Origin: Micromonospora peucetia
Lineage (GTDB): Bacteria > Actinomycetota > Actinomycetes > Mycobacteriales > Micromonosporaceae
DNA: 64,000 nt
Assembly (NCBI RefSeq): GCF_900091625.1
Contig: NZ_FMIC01000002.1
Coordinates: forward strand, 682,001 to 746,000
Direction of reading: 5' to 3'
How positions within the stretch are numbered: position 1 is the stretch's first letter; each line of letters begins with the position of its first letter. Under the pieces are notes generated by a model. It searched no databases. It saw only the letters and a list, made by a program, of their open reading frames with translations, and was not told the DNA's origin. This document shows, piece by piece, positions 1 to 8,447 of the stretch. The position numbers and the translations under genes were made by a program.

Positions 1-1122
1 GGCAAGGGCATCACCCCCGTGCACGCCGAGGTGAGCGCGCTGTGCGAGGCCATCGAGCGGCACAGCGCCTACTTCCACGGCGACGAGGCCTACGTCACCG
101 GCAGCTACACCGAGCTGGCCGACACCGCCGTGCACCCCGACCGCTGCCTGCTGTTCGACGAGCGGCAGTACGCCGACCGGGCACGCTGGAACGCCACCTG
201 CTCGCCGTTCCAGTATGTGTGCGCGCCGTTCGACGACGCGGCCGTGACGAGCTGGACCCCGGTGTGGTCGCTCACCGAGCAGCGGCACCGCCTGCTGCCC
301 ACCCCGATGCTCTACTTCAACGTGCCGGAGCAGCACGGCGGCATGTCGCTGTGCGCGGACTCCAACGGCAACGCGGCGGGCAGCAGTCTGGAGGACGCGC
401 TGCTCCAGGGCCTGCTGGAGCTGGTGGAACGCGACGCGGTGGCCCTCTGGTGGTACAACCGCACCCGGGCCCCCGCGGTCGACCTGGACAGCTTCGGCGA
501 CCGCTGGATCGACGAGCTGCGGGAGGTCTACGCGGGCCTGCACCGCGAGGTCTGGGTCCTGGACGTGTCGTCGGATGTCGGGATCCCCACCATGGCCGCG
601 CTGTCCCGGCGCACCGACAAGCGGTGCGAGGACATCATGTTCGGCTTCGGCGCACACCCGGATCCGCGGGCGGCGCTGGTCCGGGCCCTCACCGAGATGA
701 ACCAGTTGATGCCGACCGTCGCTGAGGTCGGTGGCGACGACGACGACCGGTACGGCTGGTCCGATCCCGACGCCGTGCGGTGGTGGCGCACCGCCACCTG
801 GGCCGGGGACGCCTACCTGCGGCCCGATCCCGCGGTGCCGGCCCGCCGGCTCGCCGACTACCGCCACACCCCGACGGACGACCTGCTCCAGGACGTCCGC
901 TCGGTACAGCATCGGCTGGAGGCACTGGGGCTCGACGTGCTCGTGCTCGACCAGACCCGTCCGGACGTCGGGCTTCCCGTGGTGAAGGCCATCGTGCCGG
1001 GGATGCGCGGCTTCTGGGCGAGGTTCGCGCCGGGCCGGCTGTTCGACGTCCCGGTGCGGCTCGGCCGGCTCGACCGCCCCACGAAGTACGAGAACCTCAA
1101 CCCGATACCACTTTTCGTGTAG
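1..1122 (+). CDS. YcaO-domain cyclodehydratase, 5' end cut by window edge
   Basis: The open frame enters from base 1 (GKGITPVHAEVSALCEAIER), so the true start lies upstream; a GTG at 19 is only the first internal start. The GKG..PV.AE.SALCEAIER segment is the nucleotide-binding signature of YcaO enzymes, which use ATP to cyclise Cys/Ser/Thr of precursor peptides to azolines in TOMM/LAP pathways. A second block, DALLQGLLELVERDAVALWW, is also typical. The C-terminus ends LNPIPLFV, a short form of the proline-rich tail often seen in azoline-forming YcaO proteins. A SagB-type dehydrogenase follows after 42 bp, supporting an azole-forming RiPP locus whose other genes and precursor are probably left of the window. 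A non-azoline YcaO role (thioamidation, amidine formation) is less likely next to SagB. Confidence 0.88.
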   Translation, partial: GKGITPVHAEVSALCEAIERHSAYFHGDEAYVTGSYTELADTAVHPDRCLLFDERQYADRARWNATCSPFQYVCAPFDDAAVTSWTPVWSLTEQRHRLLPTPMLYFNVPEQHGGMSLCADSNGNAAGSSLEDALLQGLLELVERDAVALWWYNRTRAPAVDLDSFGDRWIDELREVYAGLHREVWVLDVSSDVGIPTMAALSRRTDKRCEDIMFGFGAHPDPRAALVRALTEMNQLMPTVAEVGGDDDDRYGWSDPDAVRWWRTATWAGDAYLRPDPAVPARRLADYRHTPTDDLLQDVRSVQHRLEALGLDVLVLDQTRPDVGLPVVKAIVPGMRGFWARFAPGRLFDVPVRLGRLDRPTKYENLNPIPLFV

Positions 1123-1164
1123 AGCGGGCGTACGTGGCACCGCCACGCCCGTCAAGGAGCCAGG

Positions 1165-2634
1165 TTGCCATCCGACGCCGACACGTCCCACCCCGGACCG
1201 AGCCTGTCGCTGTGGTCCTTCCGGGACGACGTGACCATCGAGACGGCTGAGGACGGCAGTCTGACCGTCCTCAGCCGCTGGGGTGACGTCCCGGTGGGCC
1301 GGCCCGCGCCCTCGGTCGAGGAGGTCCTGCACCGCATGACCTACGGGCCGGTCGCGCTCGGCAACGTCGCCGGACTGGACCGGGACGTTCTCCGGTCGGT
1401 ATTCGACCGGCTGCCCGGCCGGATAGTCCGATCGCTCGGCTCGCGGGACTCGCCGGTTCCGCTGCTCTCCGTCCAGCCGGTGTCCCCGCTGGGGGTGTTC
1501 GAGCTGCCGGAGGTGGCCGGGGACCAACCGATCAGGCTGTCCCGGTTCGCGTTCGCCCACCAGCGGGAGGGCGAACTGGTGCTCGAGTCTCCGCTGTCGC
1601 ACCACCGGGTGGTGCTGCACCGGCCGCAGGCGTCGCTGGTGCTCGGCGCGCTCCCCCGCGCGACCACCAGCGTCGAGGTCGGGCGGAAGGTCGGCCTGGC
1701 GCTCCCGGTGGTGGCCGATGTCGTCGCCTACCTGGTCGGCGCGGGCATGGTCGCCGCCGGTGAGGCCGGCACGTCGCGGTTCCACGAGGACTCCGACCCC
1801 ACACTGCTGGTGTGGTCGCCGTACGACCTGCTGTTCCACTCGCGCAGCAGGCTCGGCACGCACGACGATCCCGCCGGTGCGACGTTCCGCCACGTCGCGA
1901 CCCTGCCGCCGCCGGCGGCGGCCAAGCCGGCGCCGGCGGGGCCACGGATCCCGATGTACCGGCCGCCCGTCCCGGTTCCGCACGGGATGCCCCTCACCGA
2001 GGCGGTCGACCGGCGCCGGTCGACCCGCGCGTTCGCCGACGCGGCGCCGTCGACCAGGGATCTCGGGGAGCTGCTGTTCCACGCGGCGCGGGTCCGGATG
2101 CAGACGGTGGCCACGGCTCCCGACAACGTGCGGTACACGGTGACGCGGCGTCCGTATCCCAGCGCGGGTTCGCTGTACGAACTGGAGCTGTACCTGACGG
2201 TGGACCGCTGCCCGGACCTGCGGCGCGGGATCTACCACTACAGCCCGATCGAACACGCGCTGACCCTCGTCAACGCCAACCCGGCCGACGTCGACGAGTT
2301 GCTCGACAACGCCCGGGTGTCCGTCGGCGGCCGGCGGCCCCCACCGGTGCTGATCACCATGACCGCGCGGGCGGACCGGCTGTCCTGGGTGTACGACAGC
2401 ATCTCCTACGCCACCACCCTGAAGCACGTCGGCATGCTCCAGCAGACGCTCTGCCTCGTCGCCACGATGCTCGGGCTCGCCACCTGCGCCCTCACCATGG
2501 GCGACGCCAGGCTTTCCGCATCGGCGTTCGGACTTGACTGGCCGGCGGAGGTCGGTGTCGGCGAATTCGCCATCGGACTACCCGAAAACGACATTTCCAG
2601 TAACGAGGAGCACCTGGGCGTACACGGAATGTGA
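1165..2634 (+). CDS. SagB-type FMN dehydrogenase (azoline to azole oxidation)
   Basis: The 489-residue protein starts at TTG 1165, preceded by AAGGAG five bases upstream. The N-terminal half (about 1-250) is the variable SagB extension. The C-terminal half is a nitroreductase fold with RRSTRAFADAAPS at about 285, the SAGSLYELELYLTV block and the helix HVGMLQQTLCLVATMLGLATC. SagB enzymes use FMN to oxidise azolines made by the YcaO partner to azoles. Its position directly behind the YcaO gene fits one operon. No E1-like partner or precursor peptide is visible near it inside the window. The last 50 bases before the stop are noticeably less GC-rich than the rest. Family assignment is secure; the substrate is unknown. 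Confidence 0.85.
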   Translation: MPSDADTSHPGPSLSLWSFRDDVTIETAEDGSLTVLSRWGDVPVGRPAPSVEEVLHRMTYGPVALGNVAGLDRDVLRSVFDRLPGRIVRSLGSRDSPVPLLSVQPVSPLGVFELPEVAGDQPIRLSRFAFAHQREGELVLESPLSHHRVVLHRPQASLVLGALPRATTSVEVGRKVGLALPVVADVVAYLVGAGMVAAGEAGTSRFHEDSDPTLLVWSPYDLLFHSRSRLGTHDDPAGATFRHVATLPPPAAAKPAPAGPRIPMYRPPVPVPHGMPLTEAVDRRRSTRAFADAAPSTRDLGELLFHAARVRMQTVATAPDNVRYTVTRRPYPSAGSLYELELYLTVDRCPDLRRGIYHYSPIEHALTLVNANPADVDELLDNARVSVGGRRPPPVLITMTARADRLSWVYDSISYATTLKHVGMLQQTLCLVATMLGLATCALTMGDARLSASAFGLDWPAEVGVGEFAIGLPENDISSNEEHLGVHGM

Positions 2635-2764
2635 ATGGGTCGGTCGGCCGCCCGCAAAAGGCTTTACGCTCCCTTGCGCGTGGCCCGCAGAATGAGCATT
2701 CATGATGCGTGCGGGCGCGTGATAGAACGGGGTTAATCGCGCCGGCCCAACGGGGGATGCCAAG

Positions 2765-3370
2765 TTGATCAAGGTGTTGTTGGCCGAGGACATGCACATG
2801 GTCCGTGATGCGCTGGTCGCGTTGCTCAACCTGGAGCCGGACATCGAGGTCGTCGCCGCGGTCGCCTCGGGCACGGAGATCCTGCCCATGGCGCAGCGGC
2901 TCCGACCCGACGTCGCCGTGATCGACATCGACCTGCCGGGCAAGGACGGGCTCTCCGCGATCGCCGACCTCCAGGCCCATCTGCCGGAGATCCGCACTCT
3001 GGTCCTGACCGCGCTCGGCCGGCCGGGCACCCTGCGCCGGGCGCTGTCCGCGAAGGCGACCGGCTTCCTGCTGAAGGACGCCCCGACCGAGCAGCTGGTC
3101 GAGGCCATCCGCAGCGTCGCCGCCGGCCGCCGGGTCGTCGACAGCCAGCTCGCGATGTCCGCCTGGGACAGCGCCGAGTGCCCGCTCACGGCGCGCGAGA
3201 CCGAGGTCCTCCGCCTCACGGCGGACGGGCTCCAGGCCGTCGACATCGCGGCGCAGATGTTCCTGTCAGTCGGTACCGTCCGCAACTATCTGACCACCAT
3301 CGTCAACAAGCTTGCCGCGCGGAACCGCGTCGACGCCATCCGGGTCGCCCGGGAGGCCGGCTGGCTGTGA
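2765..3370 (+). CDS. NarL/LuxR-family response regulator (DesR-like)
   Basis: The 201-residue regulator starts at TTG 2765, behind a GGGGGA site. The receiver domain (1-120) has the acidic pocket in LLAEDMH, the phospho-acceptor Asp in VIDIDLPGKDG and the conserved Lys in LLKDAP. The C-terminal LuxR helix-turn-helix runs from LTARETEVLRLTADG to VRNYLTTIVNKL. It would be phosphorylated by a DesK-type kinase and bind promoter DNA. The obvious partner is the convergent kinase gene, whose 3' end overlaps this gene by 105 bp on the other strand. Its 130 bp separation from sagB suggests its own promoter. The regulated operon cannot be named; the flanking RiPP and isonitrile operons are candidates. 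Confidence 0.88.
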   Translation: MIKVLLAEDMHMVRDALVALLNLEPDIEVVAAVASGTEILPMAQRLRPDVAVIDIDLPGKDGLSAIADLQAHLPEIRTLVLTALGRPGTLRRALSAKATGFLLKDAPTEQLVEAIRSVAAGRRVVDSQLAMSAWDSAECPLTARETEVLRLTADGLQAVDIAAQMFLSVGTVRNYLTTIVNKLAARNRVDAIRVAREAGWL

Positions 3371-4537
3371 CCGGGACGCCTGGTGGCGCTCCAGCCGCAG
3401 CGGCACCTTGGCCCGCAGCCGGAACAGGTCAGGCTGGTGGTCGACCGTCAACGAGCCGCCGATCTCCTGGGCGCGTACGGAAAGGTTGCGCAACCCGTTC
3501 CGACCGCTGCCGGGATCCCGGGGCGGCCCGACGGCCAGGTCGTCGTTCACGATCTCGATCCAGGCGTCGTCGTGCGTCTGCCGGATGGTGATGTCGCAGT
3601 GCTTGGCCTTGCTGTGCCGCAGGATGTTCGTCACCCCCTCCCGCAGCACCGTGGCGAGCACCGTGCTGACCTGGACCGGCAGGTCCAGGTGGTCGCTGTC
3701 CAGTCGCACCTGGATGTCGGCGGCGGACAGCACGGACACGGCGGACCGGCACTCCTCCTCCAGCGACAGCTCCCGGTAACCACTGGCGACGGTCCGCGCG
3801 TCGGAGAGGGCGACCCGCGAGATCTCCAGGATCTCCAGCAACTGGTCGCTCGCCTCCTGCGGCGACTTCTCCATCAGCCGGTGCACGAGCTCGATCTTGA
3901 GCGAGATCGCGGACAGGCTGTAGCCGAGCAGGTCGTGCAGGTCGCGGGCGAACCGCAGCCGCTCCCGCAGCACCGCCATCCGGGCGATCTCCGCGCGGCT
4001 CTCCTGCACCTCGACGACGAGCGCGGTCAGCCGGGACAGCCCGTACACCACGAGCCCCGTCGTGACGGTGGAGATCGAGGTGTAGAGCATGTCGATCGGC
4101 GCGCGGGTGAAGATCCACTGGGCGACAGCCATCGAGGCGACGATGAGGGAGAAGGTCACCCACGCCGTGACCGCCCGCAGCACGAGCAGCACGCTGCCGG
4201 CCAGGAAGCCCGGCATGCCGACCCACGCCTGACCGAAGGCCAGGATCGGCAGGTACACCAGCGCCACCTGGGTGGCCAGGACGCCGTAGCCCAGCGGCGT
4301 GCGCAGTCGCCCGTTGTCCCGGCCGTACCACAGCAGCTGCATCGCCATCAGGGCGGCGATGCACGCGAACGACAGCGCGATGGCGACCGGGTTGACCGGC
4401 AGCAACATGACGTGGAGAAAGCCGATGAGGCTGATGCTTGCGAAGACGGCGGTGACGACGCCCATCGCGAGACGGGGCGCCGGCAGCGGCGCCGTCTCCC
4501 GCGAGGATGAGCGCCCTGGTGTGAGGGAGAGGTTCAC
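3266..4537 (-). CDS. DesK-type sensor histidine kinase
   Basis: This membrane kinase has about five or six hydrophobic segments in the N-terminal half, then a HisKA_3 dimerisation box RLRFARDLHDLLGYSLSAIS with the phospho-acceptor His. The HATPase region has the N-box REGVTNILRHS and a G-box around GSGRNGLRNLSVRAQEIGG, so catalysis looks intact. The GTG at 4537 is preferred because CGGGAG lies 10 bases upstream; a GTG at 4669 would add 44 low-complexity residues but has its ribosome site one base away. The last 35 residues or so are encoded antisense to the response regulator gene and look like read-through sequence beyond the normal family end. It probably phosphorylates the convergent response regulator. 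Confidence 0.85.
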   Translation of the reverse strand: MNLSLTPGRSSSRETAPLPAPRLAMGVVTAVFASISLIGFLHVMLLPVNPVAIALSFACIAALMAMQLLWYGRDNGRLRTPLGYGVLATQVALVYLPILAFGQAWVGMPGFLAGSVLLVLRAVTAWVTFSLIVASMAVAQWIFTRAPIDMLYTSISTVTTGLVVYGLSRLTALVVEVQESRAEIARMAVLRERLRFARDLHDLLGYSLSAISLKIELVHRLMEKSPQEASDQLLEILEISRVALSDARTVASGYRELSLEEECRSAVSVLSAADIQVRLDSDHLDLPVQVSTVLATVLREGVTNILRHSKAKHCDITIRQTHDDAWIEIVNDDLAVGPPRDPGSGRNGLRNLSVRAQEIGGSLTVDHQPDLFRLRAKVPLRLERHQASRSQPAGLPGDPDGVDAVPRGKLVDDGGQIVADGTD

Positions 4538-4925
4538 GGCAGCAGCGCTCCCGGTTCCTCTAGCCCAACCGGCGTACGCCCAGAGGCCGGCTCGCCCCGC
4601 ACCCGGTCCGGCCGATCCCCCGTCGGCCGCGATGCCCGGTCCCGGGCGTCGATCCAACAACCACGACACACTCCCCAGTGATCGACCCGACGGCGGGAAT
4701 GGTCCTCGTCAGCTCGCAGAACCCGTGCCGTCGACGGACGCCGGCAGGGCGCCGAAGCTCACAGAGTCGTTACGCGAAGTAAACGTTTTTGAACAGACTC
4801 CCGGCCACGAATTGCGATGTGTCCTACGGACACCCTCCCCCTTGTGTGTCGACCTTTCCATATAAAAATGACGGTCGTCAAGCCGCTTTGCCTGGCTACC
4901 GCAGCACGAAAGGGTCCTAATCGAT

Positions 4926-4981
4926 GCTAGGGAACATTTGCCGCCGTCACGTCATATCCTCTAGTAGGGACATTTGACGCG
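4926..4981. repeat. Pair of direct repeats, possible regulator site
   Basis: TAGGGAACATTTGCCGC, beginning near 4927, and TAGGGACATTTGACGC, beginning near 4966, differ by one inserted base and one substitution, and their starts are about 39 bp apart. They sit in a locally AT-rich patch with no gene, upstream of a sigma-factor remnant. Two close copies of a 15-16 base word in 72% GC DNA are unlikely by chance and could be an activator or sigma-factor site, but no target gene is evident. Confidence 0.4.
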
Positions 4982-5005
4982 GGGGCCGCCGCTCGGCGTC
5001 GGGGC

Positions 5006-5132
5006 CTACCGGGGGACGGCCGGACGCCGTGGCGGGGCCTGCGCCAGCACCGATACGAGGTCGCGCCGAGCTCGCGCGACGCGGGCGCGGATCGTGCCGA
5101 TCGGGCAGCCCGCAGAGTTCGGCCGCCTCCGG
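5006..5132 (-). pseudogene. Remnant of an ECF sigma factor (region 4)
   Basis: On the minus strand one frame reads EAAELCGLP, and the next frame continues with PIGTIRARVARARRDLVSVL. Joined, they give the classic end of sigma region 4 of ECF sigma factors (EAAELCGLPIGTIRARVARARRDLV). The join needs removal of one C in the run at about 5108-5111, so the gene is frameshifted. No regions 2 and 3 were found upstream in any frame, so only the 3' tail survives. It is most likely a relic of a lost regulator, though a sequencing error plus a 5' deletion cannot be excluded. Confidence 0.5.
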
Positions 5133-5486
5133 TCGCCCCGCCCGACGGCCGGGGCCAGATCCGTGACCGCGCTTCGCCCAGTGACTCTGAGCTTTCTCCC
5201 GGTGACTCCGACATGAATTCCCGGCAACCGGACCGATTATGGGAAAGAACGCATTCCAGCGGCGGTCCAGCCGGCCTCCTCATGGGAAACCAGAATTCGT
5301 TGGAACCGTTTGACCAGCGGGTCTCGCGTCCCCAGCCCTCGTCCGGCCGCTGCCCACCGTCCGTCGCAGGGGGCAGGCGCGGCGGCGGCCGGGTGATCCT
5401 CCCGGGCCGGCGGACGCGCTGGCGCCGGTGGCCGGGGAAGACCCGTCGGCGGTACTGCCGACGCCCGCCCGGCCAGGGACGACCGC

Positions 5487-5517
5487 CGCCCGCCGCCCGG
5501 GTGCCGGGCGGCGGGCG
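5487..5517 (-). terminator. Hairpin terminator of the ABC/chalkophore operon
   Basis: A perfect 14 bp GC-only stem (5487-5500 with 5504-5517) closes on a GTG loop about 20 bases after the stop codon of the last gene of the long minus-strand operon. There is no T-run, as is common in actinobacterial terminators. Confidence 0.6.
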
Positions 5518-5536
5518 CGTCCGGTTCGCCCCGGGG

Positions 5537-6316
5537 TCAGCCCGCCCTGGCCAGCGGCCGGGCGCCGTACGTGACGCGGACGACCCCGTCGTCGTGACGC
5601 TCCGTCTCGGCGGTGACGCCGAAGACCCCGGACAGCACCTGGGGCGTGAGCGCGTCCAGCACCGGCCCCACCGCGACGACCTTCCCGCGGTCCAGCACGA
5701 CGAGGCGGTCGCAGCTGCGCACCGCGAGATCCAGGTCGTGCAGCACCGCCAGCGTGGTGACCCCCAGCGTGTGCACCAGTTCCAACAGCTCGAACCGGGC
5801 CCGGATGTCCAGGTGGTTGGTCGGCTCGTCGAGCACCAGGAGCTGCGGCTGCTGGGCGAGCGCCCTGGCGAGCAGCACCCGCTGCTTCTCGCCGCCGGAC
5901 AGCGAACCGTAGATCCGGTCCGCGTGCCCCAACATCCCGGTACGCTCCAACGCGTCGACGACGATGTCGTGGTCCTCGGCGGTCTCCCGGGCGAACACCC
6001 CCTTGTGTGGCGTCCGCCCCAGCGCGGCGACCTCCTGCACGGTCAGCCCCGGCGGCGTGGGGCTGTTCTGCAACACGGCTGCCGTCCGCCGCGCGGCGGC
6101 CCGCGCCGACAGCGACCAGACGTCCTCGTCGCCGAGCAGCACCTGGCCGTCAGTCGGGCGGACCGACCGGTAGATCGTCCGTAGGAGCGTGGACTTGCCG
6201 CTGCCGTTGGGCCCGATCAGGCCGACGACCTCGCCGGACGCGATGTCCAGGTTGACGTCGCGGAGGATCGGCGTACTGCCGATGGAGACGCAGACCCGCT
6301 GCACCTGAAGCTTCAT
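5537..6316 (-). CDS. FecE/FepC-type ABC transporter ATPase
   Basis: The 259-residue ATPase has Walker A GPNGSGKST (35-43), signature LSGGEKQR (about 138-145), Walker B LLVLDEPTNHLD and the switch His in LHDLDLAV. The sequence is of the iron-siderophore/cobalamin importer class. It energises import through the permease encoded just upstream, with which it overlaps by 4 bp (ATGA), so translation is coupled. It is the last gene of the minus-strand operon that carries the ScoE-like oxidase and NRPS, so it likely imports the metal-loaded product of that operon. Metal specificity (Fe or Cu) cannot be read from the ATPase. Confidence 0.9.
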   Translation of the reverse strand: MKLQVQRVCVSIGSTPILRDVNLDIASGEVVGLIGPNGSGKSTLLRTIYRSVRPTDGQVLLGDEDVWSLSARAAARRTAAVLQNSPTPPGLTVQEVAALGRTPHKGVFARETAEDHDIVVDALERTGMLGHADRIYGSLSGGEKQRVLLARALAQQPQLLVLDEPTNHLDIRARFELLELVHTLGVTTLAVLHDLDLAVRSCDRLVVLDRGKVVAVGPVLDALTPQVLSGVFGVTAETERHDDGVVRVTYGARPLARAG

Positions 6317-7413
6317 GAGTGGGACAGGCTCCTATCCCGGCGCATCAGCCAGATGAAGAACGGTGCGCCGAAGAGGGCGGTCAGGATGTTGAGGGGCAGT
6401 TCGTTCGGCGGGTCGACGGTCCGGCACAGCAGGTCGACGACCACGAGATAGAGCGCGCCGACGAGTGCCGCGAGGGGCAGGACCCGTCGGTGGTCCACGC
6501 CGAACGCGAGCCGTACCAGGTGCGGCACCATCAACCCGACGAAACCGATGCCGCCGGCCACGGCGATGAGCACGCCCGCGAGCAGCGCCGTCAGGACGAT
6601 CGACACGATCCGCAGCCGCTTGACGTCGATCCCGAGGGCGGTCGCCGACTCGTCGCCGGTGACGAGCGCGTTGAACTGTCGGGCGTACAGGGTCAGCAGC
6701 ACGGTCACCGCGAGGACGACCACGCCCGCGACCTGGAGTTGCTCCCAGCGGGCGCCCGCGACGCTACCGAGCAGCCAGAACATGATCTGGCGCATGTTGT
6801 TGGGCGTCGTCTGCAACTGGAGCAGGCTCGTGATCGACGTGAACACGTAGCTGATCGCGACCCCCGCGAGCACGAGCCGGACCGGGTTGAGCCGGCCGCG
6901 CTGCTGGCCCAGGCTGAACACCAGCGCCACCGCCAGCATCGCGCCGAGGAACGCCGCGCCCGACACCCCGAGTCCGCCGGCCGCGCCCGCGCCCAGCGCC
7001 ATCACGGTGACGGCGCCGACCGAGCCACCCGCCGACACCCCGAGGATGAAGGGATCGGCGAGCGGGTTGGCCACGAGGGCCTGCAACACGACGCCCGCGA
7101 CCGCGAGCCCGGCGCCGCACAGCGCCGCCAGCAGCACCCGTGGGATCCGGAAGGTCCAGACGATCTGGTCGTGCGCCGGGTCCACCGCCGGGGTCGACCC
7201 GGTCAGGTGTGCCCAGACGATCCGGCCGGTGTCGCCGACGGATACCTGAACCGACCCGACGGCCGCCGCGACGAGGATCATGATGACCAGCAGCAGGCCG
7301 AGCACGAGCAGGCACAGCGGGAGCGGTGCGCCGTGCAGCGGCGCCGGGCGGGCGGTCGTGCGCTTCGCCACGGCCTGCACCCGGCCGTTCGTGGAACGTG
7401 ACAAGGTGGCCAT
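6313..7413 (-). CDS. FecCD-family siderophore ABC permease
   Basis: The 366-residue membrane protein has about nine or ten hydrophobic segments. Family marks include RIPRVLLAALCGAGLAVAG, LQALVANPLADPFILGVS, the GIDV..LR cytoplasmic loop and GGIGFVGLMVPHLVR, which contacts the ATPase. ATG 7413 (MATLSRS) is taken as the start; the open frame runs on upstream through the binding-protein gene without homology. It would form the homodimeric channel of an iron-complex type importer. Only one permease gene is present. It lies 5 bp from the binding-protein gene and overlaps the ATPase gene. Confidence 0.9.
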   Translation of the reverse strand: MATLSRSTNGRVQAVAKRTTARPAPLHGAPLPLCLLVLGLLLVIMILVAAAVGSVQVSVGDTGRIVWAHLTGSTPAVDPAHDQIVWTFRIPRVLLAALCGAGLAVAGVVLQALVANPLADPFILGVSAGGSVGAVTVMALGAGAAGGLGVSGAAFLGAMLAVALVFSLGQQRGRLNPVRLVLAGVAISYVFTSITSLLQLQTTPNNMRQIMFWLLGSVAGARWEQLQVAGVVVLAVTVLLTLYARQFNALVTGDESATALGIDVKRLRIVSIVLTALLAGVLIAVAGGIGFVGLMVPHLVRLAFGVDHRRVLPLAALVGALYLVVVDLLCRTVDPPNELPLNILTALFGAPFFIWLMRRDRSLSHS

Positions 7414-7418
7414 GGCGG

Positions 7419-8447
7419 TCAGAACGCCTCGGGGTGCACGGCCCGCGCGATCTTCTCGACCGCCAGGTGGTTGCTGGGGCCGAGATAGATCGAGTCGGAC
7501 AACACCACGTAGCGGTTGTTCTTGGCCGCGTCCCACTGCGGGAACTGGGCGAGCAGCTTCCGCGCGTCCGCGTCCGGATCCTTCGACATGTAGTTCACGA
7601 CGAGCACGGCGTCCACGTCGGCCTTGGCGACCTGCTCGCGGGAGAGGTTGGCGAACATCTGGTCGGTCGCGCCCGCGAAGGCGTTCACCGCACCCGACCT
7701 GGCCATGATGTCGTTCCAGATCCCGTTGCCACCGACCGAGCTGAACTCCCCGCCCATCGCCATGCCGGGGACGATCAGCATGACCTTCTGCTTCGGCAGG
7801 TTCGCGGTCTTCGCCCCGACGCCGGCGATGTGCGCCCGGGAGTCGGCGATGATCTTCTCGGCGCGCTCGGACACCCCGAAGATGGTGCCGAGGTCGCGCA
7901 GCAGCCCGTAGCTGTCCTCGATGGTCGGCGTGCCGGTCACCGTGCCGACCTCGCCGCACGAGCTCTTCGGCGCGTACGTGTTGGCCCCGACAGCCGCGAG
8001 GTCGTCGCGGGTGGCGAAGCCGGCCTCGGCGCGGAAACCCCCGTCGTACGTGGAGATCACCAGATCCGGCGTCAGCCCGATCATGGCCTCGCGCGGGATG
8101 TCCGCCATGTCGTTGAGTTTGATGTTCCCCGTCGGCAGCTTCCTGAGCGCGTCGACCCGGCCGTCGATCTCCGAGGCGCCGTACGACTGCGCGTTGGCCA
8201 CGACGCGGTCGGCGACACCCAGCTCCAGCAGCGCGGAGGCCTCCGCGACCGAACCGCCGTTCATCACGACCACCCGGCTCGGCGGCCGGTCGTAGGTGTA
8301 CTTCTTGCCGCAGTTGGTGATCGTCACCGGGTAGCCGGCCGTCACCGGCTCGTTCGACAGCTCGGCCTCGCTCCTGACCGTCGTGCAGGCCGTCGAGAGA
8401 AGCAGGGCGGCGACCGCCGCCGCGAGGGGAAAACGCTTGAGTTTCAT
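7419..8447 (-). CDS. FepB/FecB-type substrate-binding lipoprotein
   Basis: The 342-residue protein has a lipoprotein signal (basic start MKLKR, hydrophobic core, lipobox LLSTAC with the lipid Cys near 21). The mature part is a TroA-like binding fold with PSRVVVMNGGSVAEASALLELG at the front and repeated Ala-rich helices. It would capture an extracellular metal complex and deliver it to the adjacent permease and ATPase. Start ATG 8447 overlaps the stop of the MFS gene by 4 bp. It contains many Met residues around PGMAMGGEF, which is compatible with, but not proof of, a copper complex ligand. Confidence 0.9.
   Translation of the reverse strand: MKLKRFPLAAAVAALLLSTACTTVRSEAELSNEPVTAGYPVTITNCGKKYTYDRPPSRVVVMNGGSVAEASALLELGVADRVVANAQSYGASEIDGRVDALRKLPTGNIKLNDMADIPREAMIGLTPDLVISTYDGGFRAEAGFATRDDLAAVGANTYAPKSSCGEVGTVTGTPTIEDSYGLLRDLGTIFGVSERAEKIIADSRAHIAGVGAKTANLPKQKVMLIVPGMAMGGEFSSVGGNGIWNDIMARSGAVNAFAGATDQMFANLSREQVAKADVDAVLVVNYMSKDPDADARKLLAQFPQWDAAKNNRYVVLSDSIYLGPSNHLAVEKIARAVHPEAF

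Larger units (their letters stand above)
4538..5486. other. 949 bp region without an intact gene
   Basis: Between the kinase and the ABC operon no intact gene was found. It holds a short AT-richer stretch around 4780-4990 with the string TATAAAAAT at 4860, a pair of near-identical direct repeats (4926-4981) and the decayed end of a sigma factor gene (5006-5132). The kinase promoter should lie in the left part. The right part, from about 5300, is repetitive GC-rich sequence leading into a hairpin terminator. Confidence 0.5.
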
